Assembly: GCA_963814905.1 (NCBI GenBank)
Contig: CAWFEM010000015.1
Span: forward strand, 310,001 to 374,000
Direction: 5' to 3'
From: DASWJZ01 sp963814905
GTDB lineage: Bacteria > Pseudomonadota > Alphaproteobacteria > Rhizobiales > Afifellaceae
DNA: 64,000 bases
Below, piece by piece: positions 43,893 to 52,208 of this stretch. Both the position numbers and the translations under genes were made by a program. The stretch's first letter is position 1, and each line of letters opens with the position of its first letter. The notes under the pieces are model-generated. The model did no database searches. It saw nothing but the letters and a program-made list of their open reading frames with translations, and was not told where the DNA came from.

Positions 43893-44885
43893 ATGATTCA
43901 GTCGGCCATGATCTTCGCCCTCGGCGTTTTCGTGAGCGGCTTGGCCTGGCTCGCTTTTTCGGTCGCGCTCGTACGTCGAACGCGGCGTCTGACCGAGCGG
44001 CGGTTGCTGGCCGGCATCGCGATGCGACGGGCCGAGTTCGAGAGCGAGCGCGACGAGTTGCGCGCGCGCCATGCCGTGCAGATGCACCGGCTTGAGCGCG
44101 AGGTCAGCCATGTACTCGACATGGCGACCTCCTATCGCCTCGAGGCCGACCTGAAAGAGCGCGACCTCATAAACGCGCAAGCCGAGCTGATCGCCGACGA
44201 GGAAGACTTCCAGGACGTCGAGCGCCGCCTCGTGCACGAGCGGGGGTTGGTGCAGGATCTGGAACGCCGCCACGCGGAGGCAGGGGCCGCCCTGCGCTCG
44301 GCGCAGCATGCCCTGAAGCTGGAATCGAAGCGCCGTGCCGGTGCGGAAGAGTCGCTCGACGAAGCGACGATCGTCGCCGACCAGCGGCGGCTGGCGGTCG
44401 TGGCGCTCAGGGCCGAAAACGATTCGCTCCGCGCCCGCCTCGGTGAGGCCCCCGGATCGCCGGTGCCGTACGAGATCGAGGAAGCGCGCCTGCCGCGCGC
44501 CATCCCCGCGCGCGAAAAGGCTGAGAACGAGTTCGAGGCGGACGAAGCGGAGGAGATCGAAGAGCTGGAGCCGGTGGACGTGGCGGAGCAGTCGGGCGGA
44601 AGCGTGGTGCCGCTGCGGCCGAAGCCGGCGCCGGCAGACACGCCGGAGCAAGCTGCGGCCGCACTCGCCGCGGACGGCGCCGCCGACGGCGGCGGACCGC
44701 GCATGCCGGTGGCGGCCGCGCCCGCCGCCAACAACATCGGGGAGCTGGTGGCGCTCAGGTTGACGCCGGAGGGTACGGCGGAAGGCAAGGCGGACGAGAA
44801 GTCGGGCAATGCCGAGAACCGGTTCTTCGCAGCACTTGCCGAAATCCGCGCCCTGAAACGCGCCGCCAATCAGGCCGGCGAATAA
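43893..44885 (+). CDS. Hypothetical membrane-anchored coiled-coil protein
   Basis: A 330-residue protein. One N-terminal membrane helix (residues about 4-27, FALGVFVSGLAWLAFSVALV) is followed by a charged coiled coil to about residue 190 (RRAEFESERDELRARHAVQM, ADLKERDLINAQAELIADEE) and a low-complexity acidic and Ala/Pro-rich tail. A short conserved-looking segment (RFFAALAEIRALKRAA) ends it. I recognise no family. The layout suggests a bitopic inner-membrane scaffold facing the cytoplasm; position downstream of eipA hints at an envelope or division role. Confidence 0.65.
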   Translation: MIQSAMIFALGVFVSGLAWLAFSVALVRRTRRLTERRLLAGIAMRRAEFESERDELRARHAVQMHRLEREVSHVLDMATSYRLEADLKERDLINAQAELIADEEDFQDVERRLVHERGLVQDLERRHAEAGAALRSAQHALKLESKRRAGAEESLDEATIVADQRRLAVVALRAENDSLRARLGEAPGSPVPYEIEEARLPRAIPAREKAENEFEADEAEEIEELEPVDVAEQSGGSVVPLRPKPAPADTPEQAAAALAADGAADGGGPRMPVAAAPAANNIGELVALRLTPEGTAEGKADEKSGNAENRFFAALAEIRALKRAANQAGE

Positions 44886-44940
44886 GGCGGACGCCGCGCC
44901 TTCGGCCGCCTCGCCTCGTTCCTTACGAAAAAGCCTCGGC

Positions 44941-45756
44941 CTAAGGGTCCATCCAGCGCCGTCTCAGCTTCTCGCCGATCAGGCAATCGATGCGCCGCGC
45001 GCGCTCGCCGAACGCCGCCGGGACGATTTTCTGCTGTCCGGTGTTCGGCTCAACATCGGCGATCTCCAGCACCAGCTTTCGGCGGATCGCCTCCGCGATG
45101 CGGTCGATGCTCTCCACCGTCACCAGGAACGCGCCCGGCCCTCCGATGACGCAATCCTCATAGTAGATGTCGATGTCCGGTATCGAATAGCCGCTCATCA
45201 AGTCGGCATGGATCATGATCGGCAGCCCGTTGATGGTGATGCCCCGGTCAAGCACGGATTCGCGCGCCTGCAGCACCGGAAATCCCATATTGTTGGGGCC
45301 GTCGCCGGAAACATCGATGACCTGGCGCGTGCTTCGGTAGCCGTTCCCCTCGAAGAGCCCGGAGGAGAAGAGAAGCGCGCCTGAGATCGACGTGCCGTGC
45401 AGGTAGGAGAGCGGCGCGGACGCGATCGTGTCGGCAAATGCCCTGGCGCTTTCCGGCCCGTCGATCGTCGCCCACGACGCGATCACCCGATGCGAGCTCG
45501 GGCCCGCCCATTCGGCGTAGGCGACTGCGATGCGGCCGAGGAAGCCTTCGCGGATCGCCGCCAGTACCTCGGGATGCTGCAAGGCGGCAACATAGCCGTC
45601 CTTTTGCAGCGCCTGCTCGCCGGAATCCATGGAACGCGACACGTCTACGGCAAGCACCAGCTCTAGATCGACGTCGGTCTCCCCGGCCGCGGCGGGACAC
45701 GCCAGGCTAAGGCACAGAACGCCGGCAATGAGCAACGAACGGAACCGCACCTTCAT
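44941..45756 (-). CDS. DUF1194 family von Willebrand factor A protein, exported
   Basis: A 271-residue protein with a signal peptide (MKVRFRSLLIAGVLCLSLAC, cleavage near AAAGE) and a vWA fold: LVLAVDVSRSMDSGEQ supplies the MIDAS DxSxS, with HGTSISGAL and DVSGDGPNN as further metal-site loops. This matches DUF1194, periplasmic vWA proteins of unknown function. I choose ATG 45756; an upstream ATG would add five residues. It converges with the coiled-coil gene. Confidence 0.83.
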   Translation of the reverse strand: MKVRFRSLLIAGVLCLSLACPAAAGETDVDLELVLAVDVSRSMDSGEQALQKDGYVAALQHPEVLAAIREGFLGRIAVAYAEWAGPSSHRVIASWATIDGPESARAFADTIASAPLSYLHGTSISGALLFSSGLFEGNGYRSTRQVIDVSGDGPNNMGFPVLQARESVLDRGITINGLPIMIHADLMSGYSIPDIDIYYEDCVIGGPGAFLVTVESIDRIAEAIRRKLVLEIADVEPNTGQQKIVPAAFGERARRIDCLIGEKLRRRWMDP

Positions 45757-45827
45757 CTCCGCTGCTTCCACGAACGCATTCTGGACCCGCGCGGCGCGGT
45801 TGCCGAGCCGTCACCGGCGGCGGCGCA

Positions 45828-46763
45828 TCAAACCGGCGTGAAGACGCTTTCGGCCGAGCCCGAGGCGACAGCGAGCCGCTGCGGATTGCTCCAGGCCCAG
45901 CGGCCAGCGGCGTCGCGAAGCACAAAGCGGAACCAGTCGCCGGCGAAGGCATCGAGGGAAATCTCGCCGCGTGTGAGCTGGCTTCCGTGGATGTGGGCGG
46001 AGCGCGATCCGCGGCCGACGGCGGCGATGCTGACGACCGCCGAGCACGCAACGTGAAGCACGCCGCCGGCGATCTCCGCGGCGTGGATTTCGGGTCCTTG
46101 CGTGGAATAGAAGTCGCCCGCTTTGAGCGCGGCAAGAAGCGCGCTTGGCTCGTTTTCCTCAGCCTTCACCATCACCCACGCGCCGCAGGCATCGGCGAAA
46201 CGAAAATGCGCGTCGTCGGTCGCGATTGCCAACACATCGCGACCCTCGTTCCAGAGCTGGTCGAGAAGTGCCGCGCCGTCGCCCCGCCCGCTCTCCAGCG
46301 CGCAGCCGTTATTGTAGACCTCCACCGCATGCGCCATCGGCAAAGCGCGGCCGTCCTCAATGCCGAGACTCGACCATTGCGGATGTGCGATCGCGACGAA
46401 TGCGCCGGCATCGGCCGCGCGTGCGGCGAGCGCCACACCTGTCTCAGTTTCTCCGGTCGGCGGAAAGTCCTCCGGCAATCCGACGCAGAGAATGTGCCAC
46501 AGCTCGCCCTGCGAATTCGCCGGCGCATGCACCTCCGCCCCGAGGATGGTGGTGAAGCGATTGGTGCGGAAGGGCCGCGTGTCGGTGATCGGAAAGCCGT
46601 AGCGCGGCAGGAAGTGGTCGGTGAGTGCCAAAAAATCGTAGCCCGCCTCGCGATAATGCGCGGCGACCGCCTGCGGATCGAGCACGCCGTCGGAGCGGTT
46701 CGAGTGCGTGTGGAGATTTCCGCGGAAGAAGCGGCCGGGGCGGGCAAAGACGTCGAGGGTCAT
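45828..46763 (-). CDS. PHP domain metal-dependent phosphoesterase
   Basis: A protein of about 311 residues with the PHP fold. FRGNLHTHSNRSDGVLDPQA holds the first HxH metal motif, FLALTDHFLPRYGFP the second, then GAEVHAP, AIAHPQW and IATDDAHF complete the trinuclear metal site. The about 80 C-terminal residues form a beta-rich region. It is probably a hydrolase of a phosphorylated compound in the cytoplasm. The start is uncertain: in-frame starts at 46793 and 46811 would add 10 or 16 residues. It follows the His-rich gene of the guanidine operon by about 60 bases and might be co-transcribed. Confidence 0.78.
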   Translation of the reverse strand: MTLDVFARPGRFFRGNLHTHSNRSDGVLDPQAVAAHYREAGYDFLALTDHFLPRYGFPITDTRPFRTNRFTTILGAEVHAPANSQGELWHILCVGLPEDFPPTGETETGVALAARAADAGAFVAIAHPQWSSLGIEDGRALPMAHAVEVYNNGCALESGRGDGAALLDQLWNEGRDVLAIATDDAHFRFADACGAWVMVKAEENEPSALLAALKAGDFYSTQGPEIHAAEIAGGVLHVACSAVVSIAAVGRGSRSAHIHGSQLTRGEISLDAFAGDWFRFVLRDAAGRWAWSNPQRLAVASGSAESVFTPV

Positions 46764-46826
46764 CAGGATGCGCCAGATGTTCGACGAGAACATACCCGAA
46801 TCGCGTGACAAATCCGAAGGCCGCCG

Positions 46827-47345
46827 TCAGTCGCCGCGATCCGTAAGCGCGCGCGTCTCGGCGAGCGACAGGAGCACCACCCCGTCGCCGTCAAAATAGG
46901 CGAAGCGGAGCCGCCGCCGGGTGGAGACGAGCGCGGCGGGAAGCGGATCGTGGCGGAACGATTCGCCGCCAACGCGTGGCGTCAGCGCGCCTACATCCGT
47001 CGTCTGCTCGAATTCGACACGCAGCAAGCGAAGCATCTTGCCGTCGCTGCCGTGGCCGACGAAAGGAACCCGGGCGAGCCTCAGGAAGCTCGTGGGATCG
47101 GAAGCGCGCGGAAAATTCTCCGCAAAAGCCGTTTCTATCAGGTCGAAATCGGGCTCCGGCGCATCGCCGCCCGCGCGATCGTGCGCATGCGGCTCCTGCC
47201 ATTGTGCGATGCGCACCGCCTCGTTGTGGCCGACAGCCGGCACAAGCCCGTAGCCGCTCACGCCGGCATGGTCGTGACGATGGTGGCCGTTTCCGTGATG
47301 ATGAGCGTGCCCGTCGGCGTGGGGATCGTCGTCGTGCCTGTGCAT
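46827..47345 (-). CDS. His-rich N-terminus protein, last gene of guanidine operon
   Basis: A 172-residue protein. The first 30 residues contain 13 His and several Asp (MHRHDDDPHADGHAHHHGNG), a pattern of nickel- or zinc-storing tails. The rest (HNEAVRIAQWQEPHAHDRAG, PTSFLRLARVPFVGHGSDGK, MLRLLRVEFEQTTDVGALTP) is a folded-looking domain that I do not recognise. GGGAGAAGG precedes the start, 21 bases behind the ureohydrolase stop. Because GdmH-type enzymes need nickel and are matured by dedicated metallochaperones in cyanobacteria, I infer a nickel delivery or storage role; nothing in sequence proves it. Confidence 0.65.
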   Translation of the reverse strand: MHRHDDDPHADGHAHHHGNGHHRHDHAGVSGYGLVPAVGHNEAVRIAQWQEPHAHDRAGGDAPEPDFDLIETAFAENFPRASDPTSFLRLARVPFVGHGSDGKMLRLLRVEFEQTTDVGALTPRVGGESFRHDPLPAALVSTRRRLRFAYFDGDGVVLLSLAETRALTDRGD

Positions 47346-47366
47346 TCTCGCGCGTCCTTCTCCCGA

Positions 47367-48579
47367 TCAATACGAGACCGGCTTGTCGATGATAGCTTTG
47401 TGCTTCCCGAGCGTGCCGTTGGCGACCATGGAGCCGAGCGCCTCCACGACGACGCGGACGCCGAGCAGCGCCGTGATGTCTGAGGTGTCGTAGGGCGGGC
47501 TCACTTCCACCACTTCCAGCCCGCATATGCCGGGCGCACAGACCAGGCCCAGAAGCTTCAACGCCTCGCGCGGCAGGAAGCCGCCCGGCTCCGGCCAGCC
47601 GGTTCCCGGCACGAAGCCGCAATCGACGGAATCGATATCGAAGGAAACGTAGACCGCATCGGCGTCCTTCCAGGCGAGCTCAAGCGCGATCTCCGCCGTC
47701 TTCTCCAGGCCGAGCGCCTCTACGTCCTGGATGGTGAGGACGTTCGTCTGCCGCCGCCGCGCCTCCTGCACGCCGTCGCGGGGGACTTGCCAGCCGCCGA
47801 TCCCGACCTGCACGAGGTTCGACGCCGGCACGTTCGGAAGGTTCGTCGCCCAGTACCAGGGCGTCGTGTGCATGCGCTCGTCGAGATCCTTCTCCTGGAT
47901 GTCGATATGGCGGTCGATATGGATGATGCCGATGCGCTTGGAGGTGCATTCGGCGATGCCGCGCACGCAGGGGAATCCGATCGAATGGTCGCCACCCAGC
48001 ATCAGCGGCACGGCGCCCGAGGAAGCGATATGCGCGACGCCGCGCGTGATCTGATCGAAGCTCTTTCTCGAGATTGCCGGGAATGGTGAAGACGTCGCCG
48101 GCGTCGCACAGCGTCATCTGCTCGCGCAGATCGACGCCGAGCTCGTAATTGTAAGGCGTATAGAGCGCCGAGATTCGGCGGATGCCCTGCGGCCCGAAAC
48201 GCGTGCCGGGGCGATAGGTAGTGCCGGAATCGAAGGGGATACCGACCACCGCCGCATCGTATTTGCCGACGTCGCGCACGTTCTCCACATAGGGCGCCTT
48301 CATGAAGGTGTTGATGCCGGCGAAATGCGGGAGCTCGCCGCGCGCGAAGGTCGGAATGCTCTTGTCGGTGAGGGTCTCCGCGCCCGGAAGCCCCATGTCG
48401 AGCGCCCATTGCTGCTCGCGCCGCCAGCCGTCGAAGGAGAGCTTCTCCTCCGCCTCGATGGCTTTCCAGCCGCGTGTCTCGCGCGCGTTGAAGTCGGGGT
48501 GATGCCGGCGGTGCCGTGGCGGCGCGGCGACGCGCCTCGCCGCGTGCGATAGATGCCGCCTCATACGCAGTTCATGCAT
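47367..48579 (-). pseudogene. gdmH: Ureohydrolase of the guanidine hydrolase (GdmH) type, one +1 frameshift
   Basis: ATG 48579 overlaps the ATPase stop. The first frame runs through FGPQGIRRISALYTPYNYEL to PGNLEK. One extra base near 48065 then shifts the frame to FDQITRGVAHIASSGAVP, LMLGGDHSIGFP (metal His), IHIDRHIDIQEKDLDERMHT (metal Asp/His), TPWYWATNLPN and YVSFDIDSVDCGFVPGTG. Canonical agmatinases have DAHxD; the DRHID and following segment and the roughly 100-residue N-terminal extension are features of Ni-dependent guanidine hydrolases, which make urea and ammonia. Corrected length is about 403 residues. The riboswitch and importer support guanidine as substrate. The frameshift may be a sequencing error. 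Confidence 0.78.
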
Positions 48580-49372
48580 TCTCTTTTCCTTCCTCCCCAC
48601 TCTCCGCCAAAGGCGCAACGCCCGCCGCGATGCTCGCGGCGGCAAGCCGCGCCTCGCGGTCGAGCGTCAGGTCGTAGGTGATCGTCGCGCCGGTGCCGGC
48701 CGGAGCGGCGTCGTCTGCGCGCATTTTGTCGAAGACGATCAGGCGCGTGCCGAGCTTGAACGCCTCGGCGATGTCGTGCGTGACCATGAAGACGGTCATG
48801 CCGGTCTCGCGCCAAAGCGCCAGCAGGAGCTCGTGCATGTCGCGGCGGATGCCGGGATCGAGCGCCCCGAAGGGCTCGTCGAGAAGCAGGATGCGCGGAC
48901 GCATGAGAAGCGCCTGCGCGATGGCGAGCCGCTGCTGCATGCCGCCGGAAAGCTGGGCCGGATAGCGGTCGCGGGCCGGGGCGAGGCCGATATGGTCGAG
49001 CGTCGCCTGGATTTCCTCGCCAAGCGCACGCCGCCGAGCACCGAAAACGCGTCCGACGATTCGCGACCGCTCGATCTCAAGCGGCAGGATCAGGTTCTCC
49101 GCCACCGTCAGATGCGGAAACACCGAATAGCGCTGGAAGACGATGCCCCGGTCGGGCGTCGGCCGCCCCGGCAGCGGCTCGCCGCCGACGCGGATCGCTC
49201 CCGTCGTCGGCCGCTCTTCGCTCAGGAGCAACCGCAGGAAGGTGGATTTCCCGCAGCCCGAGGCGCCGACGATCGTGACGAACGCCCCTTCTCCGACGGC
49301 GAGATTGACGCGCTGGATGACCGGGGTGCCGTCATAGGAAACGCCGACCTCTTCCACCTCCACGAAGCTCAC
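48572..49372 (-). CDS. ABC transporter ATP-binding protein (NitT/TauT type) of guanidine operon
   Basis: A 266-residue ATPase: Walker A GASGCGKS, Q-loop VFQRYSVFPHLTV, signature LSGGMQQRLAIAQAL, Walker B ILLLDEPFGALD and VTHDIAEAF. This is the SsuB/TauB/NrtD class. The GTG start at 49372 overlaps the permease stop (GTGA), and its own stop overlaps the ureohydrolase start, so the operon is translationally coupled throughout. It energises guanidine uptake by inference from context. Confidence 0.9.
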   Translation of the reverse strand: MSFVEVEEVGVSYDGTPVIQRVNLAVGEGAFVTIVGASGCGKSTFLRLLLSEERPTTGAIRVGGEPLPGRPTPDRGIVFQRYSVFPHLTVAENLILPLEIERSRIVGRVFGARRRALGEEIQATLDHIGLAPARDRYPAQLSGGMQQRLAIAQALLMRPRILLLDEPFGALDPGIRRDMHELLLALWRETGMTVFMVTHDIAEAFKLGTRLIVFDKMRADDAAPAGTGATITYDLTLDREARLAAASIAAGVAPLAESGEEGKENA

Positions 49373-50190
49373 AGGCTCTCTCCCTTGAGATGCGCCCAGC
49401 GGAAGAGCCGCCGCGACAGGAGATAGAGGAAGCGGTCGAGTCCATAAGCGAGGATCGTGATCCAGGCGACATAGGGCAGGATCACGTCCATCGCGAGGTA
49501 GCGGCGGACGAGGAAGATGCGATAGCCGAGCCCGCCGGTCGAAGCGATCGCCTCCGCCGAGATCAGGAAGATCCACGCGGGCACCAGCCCGAGCCGCATC
49601 GCGGTGATGAGCTTCGGCCAGATCTGCGGGAGGACGACGCGGAAGATCATCTGCGCGGGACCGGCGCCGAGCGTTTCCGCCTTGATGATCTCCTCGCGCG
49701 GAATGTCCATCACCGCCTGGGCGAGCGAGCGCGACATGATCGGCGCGGTGCCGATCACGATCAGCATCACCTTCGAGAGCTCGCCGAGCCCGAAGATGAT
49801 GAACAGGATCGGCAGCACCGTGATCGGCGGAATGAGCGAGATCGCGGCGACGAAGGGCGCAAGCGTGGCGCGCGCGCGCGGCACGTAGCCGATGAGGATG
49901 CCGAGCGAAAGCGCCAATGCAGCGGCGATCAGGATTCCGCCGCCGAGCCGCGCCAGGCTCGCCGCCGTGTCCGACCACAGAAGCAGCTGGCCGCTCCGCT
50001 GGTCGGGCACCGCCGCCATGCGCCAGAAGCTCTCGCCGATCGCGCGGAGCGACGGCAGAAGCTTGTCGGCGGCGTTCTCCTGGCGGCGAAGATAGCTGCC
50101 CACCCAATAGGCAGCAACGAGGAACACGAACGGAATTGCGCCGAGCGCCACGCGTGCCCACGGACCGATCTTCCGGATCGATCCGCTCAC
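49369..50190 (-). CDS. ABC transporter permease (NitT/TauT type) of guanidine operon
   Basis: A 273-residue inner-membrane protein with five to six hydrophobic segments (first at about residues 12-32) and an EAA-like loop (IPREEIIKAETLGAGPAQMI). It belongs to the nitrate/sulfonate/taurine-type permease family. The start is a GTG at 50190, 61 bases behind the binding-protein gene, without an obvious strong ribosome site. Confidence 0.87.
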   Translation of the reverse strand: MSGSIRKIGPWARVALGAIPFVFLVAAYWVGSYLRRQENAADKLLPSLRAIGESFWRMAAVPDQRSGQLLLWSDTAASLARLGGGILIAAALALSLGILIGYVPRARATLAPFVAAISLIPPITVLPILFIIFGLGELSKVMLIVIGTAPIMSRSLAQAVMDIPREEIIKAETLGAGPAQMIFRVVLPQIWPKLITAMRLGLVPAWIFLISAEAIASTGGLGYRIFLVRRYLAMDVILPYVAWITILAYGLDRFLYLLSRRLFRWAHLKGESL

Positions 50191-50251
50191 GACGCGTAGC
50201 GCCCGGCCCGCCGGACTTCATGATACGCCACATCGCGGCGCACCGGTCTGC

Positions 50252-51322
50252 TCAGAGCGCGCCCTCAGCGGCCATCGCCATATAGGTGGGATCGAACCGC
50301 AGCTTGATGTTGGACGTGTCGCCGTAGGTCTTGCCGCCGGGAAACGCCATGCCAACCGCGTCCGGGCTCGTCGCGCCGGTGCCGAGAATGCCGTGGTCGA
50401 AGAGGAACTGCGCGACGAACTTCATGGTATCGACGATTTTGTCGTTGTTGACGAAGTCGACGGCCTCCTGCGGCACGTAGAACATCTGGGTGGTCGCAAG
50501 CTGCGCGTCGTATCCGGCAAGGTCGGTGCCGGAGGCTTCGGCCATCGTCGTCTTTGCCGCCTTGGCCTCGTCGTCGTCCTTCGACATCAGGCCCATCATC
50601 TCGTACCAGGCGCCGACCAGCGCCTTGCCGAAATCGGGATTGTCGGCGAGCGTCTGCGTATTGACCATCATGATGTCGATGATCTCGCCGGGGATCTGGC
50701 TGGAATCGAAGACCTTGGCGGCGTTGCCGCCGTCGAGGATGGTGGAGACCAGCGGGTTCCAGGTGACCACCGCGGTCACGTCCGGCGTTTCGTAAGCGGC
50801 GACCATGTCGGCGTCGGACGTGTTGACGACGGTGATATCCGCTTCCTTGAGCCCGACGGAATCAAGCGCCCGCGCGAGCAGATAATGCGAGACGGAAAGC
50901 TCCACGAGATTGACGTTCTGGCCCTTGATGGCGGCAAGCGTGTCGTCGTTCTTCAACAGGACCGCATCGTTGCCGTTGGAGAAATCGCCGACGATCAGCG
51001 CGGTCGTGTCGACTCCGCCGCCGGCGGGGATCGACAGCGCGTCCATGTTGGTCATGGCGCAGCCGTCATATCCGCCGGCGGTGTACTGGTTGATCAATTC
51101 GACGTAGTCGTTGATCTGCACGACATCGACGGTGATGCCGTACTTGTCGGCCCACTTCTTCATGATGCCGGAATCGAGGATGTGGCCCCACGGCATCCAG
51201 CCGACATAGATCGACCAGCAGACCTTGAAATCGGTTTTCTTTTCCGCCGCCGCGGGACCTGCAAGCCCCACAAGCGCAAGCGCGGCGGTGGCGGCGATAA
51301 TGGTGCGTCGAAGCTTCGTCAT
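50252..51322 (-). CDS. ABC transporter substrate-binding protein (NitT/TauT type) of guanidine operon
   Basis: A 356-residue periplasmic protein with a signal peptide (MTKLRRTIIAATAALALVGL, cleavage near PAAAE) and an NMT1/THI5-like binding fold: KVCWSIYVGWMPWGHILDSG, then GGYDGCAMTNMDALSIPAGG. ATG 51322 has GAGAGGGAGAGCC upstream. It is the first gene behind the guanidine-I riboswitch, so its ligand is most likely guanidine or a simple derivative. Relatives in this class bind small nitrogen compounds. Confidence 0.87.
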   Translation of the reverse strand: MTKLRRTIIAATAALALVGLAGPAAAEKKTDFKVCWSIYVGWMPWGHILDSGIMKKWADKYGITVDVVQINDYVELINQYTAGGYDGCAMTNMDALSIPAGGGVDTTALIVGDFSNGNDAVLLKNDDTLAAIKGQNVNLVELSVSHYLLARALDSVGLKEADITVVNTSDADMVAAYETPDVTAVVTWNPLVSTILDGGNAAKVFDSSQIPGEIIDIMMVNTQTLADNPDFGKALVGAWYEMMGLMSKDDDEAKAAKTTMAEASGTDLAGYDAQLATTQMFYVPQEAVDFVNNDKIVDTMKFVAQFLFDHGILGTGATSPDAVGMAFPGGKTYGDTSNIKLRFDPTYMAMAAEGAL

Positions 51323-51430
51323 CCGGCTCTCCCTCTCGGCGCCGCAGCCGGTGAGGCTGGGCCAATCAACTTCAAGGGATTGCCGGGGCGAAACGCGGGA
51401 GGCGAGGGTCGCATCGGCAAACCCGTGCAG

Positions 51431-51533
51431 TGACCTCCCGGGGTTTTGTCCCGCCGTGTCCCCGCAAAGCGTCCGCGGGGTGCATCTCTCGGACCAGACA
51501 CCGCAATTTGCGGCCGGAACCCTAGACGCGCTG
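51431..51533 (-). promoter_or_regulatory. Guanidine-I riboswitch (ykkC type)
   Basis: Read on the minus strand, the leader contains in order CTAGGGTTCCG, a GC hairpin, TGTCTGGTCCGAGAGA, a strong stem (CCCCGC...GCGGGG), ACACGGCGGGA and AAAACCCCGGGAGG. These are the nearly invariant blocks of the ykkC / guanidine-I aptamer. It ends 109 bases before the binding-protein start. No U-tract terminator is evident in that leader, so control may be translational or use a less obvious stem. The aptamer turns on guanidine export, carboxylation or hydrolysis genes when guanidine is present. Confidence 0.93.
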
Positions 51534-51628
51534 CACGAAATAGCCCGATGCAAGATGGGTGCCACCCGAACCCGGGAGGGGCGGACCGGCGCACGGCGTG
51601 CGCCGGTTCGGTCAACGGCAGAGCGACT

Positions 51629-52081
51629 TCACCAGACCCGATTTTCGCCCACCATCTCCGGCGGTTCGATGCGCTCCGTTGAAATCAGGCACGGCTCGCC
51701 GCTGTCATCGACGCACACGAAGGTGAATTCCGCCTCCGTCACCTTGGTCCGCGTGCCATGGCCGGCGCGCAGCACCCACACCTCGATGTGATAGGTGAGC
51801 GACGTGCGCCCGACGCGCACCAGCGCCGCGTAGCAGCACACCGTATCGCCGACCTTCACCGGATGATGGAAGGACATGTCGGTCGCCGCCACGGTGACCA
51901 CCCGACAGCGCGCATGGCTCGATGCCGCCATCGCGCCGGACGCGTCCATCAGCGACATGATCCAGCCGCCGAATATGTCACCCGACGGATTGGTGTCGGC
52001 GGGCATCGCAAGCACCCGCGAGGCAAGCTCGCCGCGCGGCGCGGACCACGCCTCGGCCTCTTCGCTCGTGTAGGGCCACAT
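51629..52081 (-). CDS. Acyl-CoA thioesterase, hotdog fold (YciA-like)
   Basis: A 150-residue cytoplasmic enzyme: ELASRVLAMPADTNPSGDIF, GGWIMSLMDASGAMAASSHA (active-site Asp in NPSGDIFGGW/MD region) and FHHPVKVGDTVCCYA fit the YciA/BACH class of acyl-CoA hydrolases. GGAG lies eight bases before ATG 52081. It is transcribed in the same direction as the guanidine operon but lies upstream of the riboswitch and is unrelated to it. Confidence 0.85.
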   Translation of the reverse strand: MWPYTSEEAEAWSAPRGELASRVLAMPADTNPSGDIFGGWIMSLMDASGAMAASSHARCRVVTVAATDMSFHHPVKVGDTVCCYAALVRVGRTSLTYHIEVWVLRAGHGTRTKVTEAEFTFVCVDDSGEPCLISTERIEPPEMVGENRVW

Positions 52082-52208
52082 TGATCGCTCTCCGAAATTG
52101 ATTCGAGCCGAACGCCCCACCACCGCGAAGGGTACGGTGTTATGTGCGCCGCACAAACAGTGATGTTGCAACGCAGCACGGCGTGCCGCGCATGGCTGGC
52201 ACTGGCGC

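Noticed and set aside
47367..48579. Plain agmatinase (SpeB) annotation
   Set aside because: The DRHID site, the long N-terminal extension, the NitT/TauT importer and the guanidine-I riboswitch all point to guanidine instead of agmatine.
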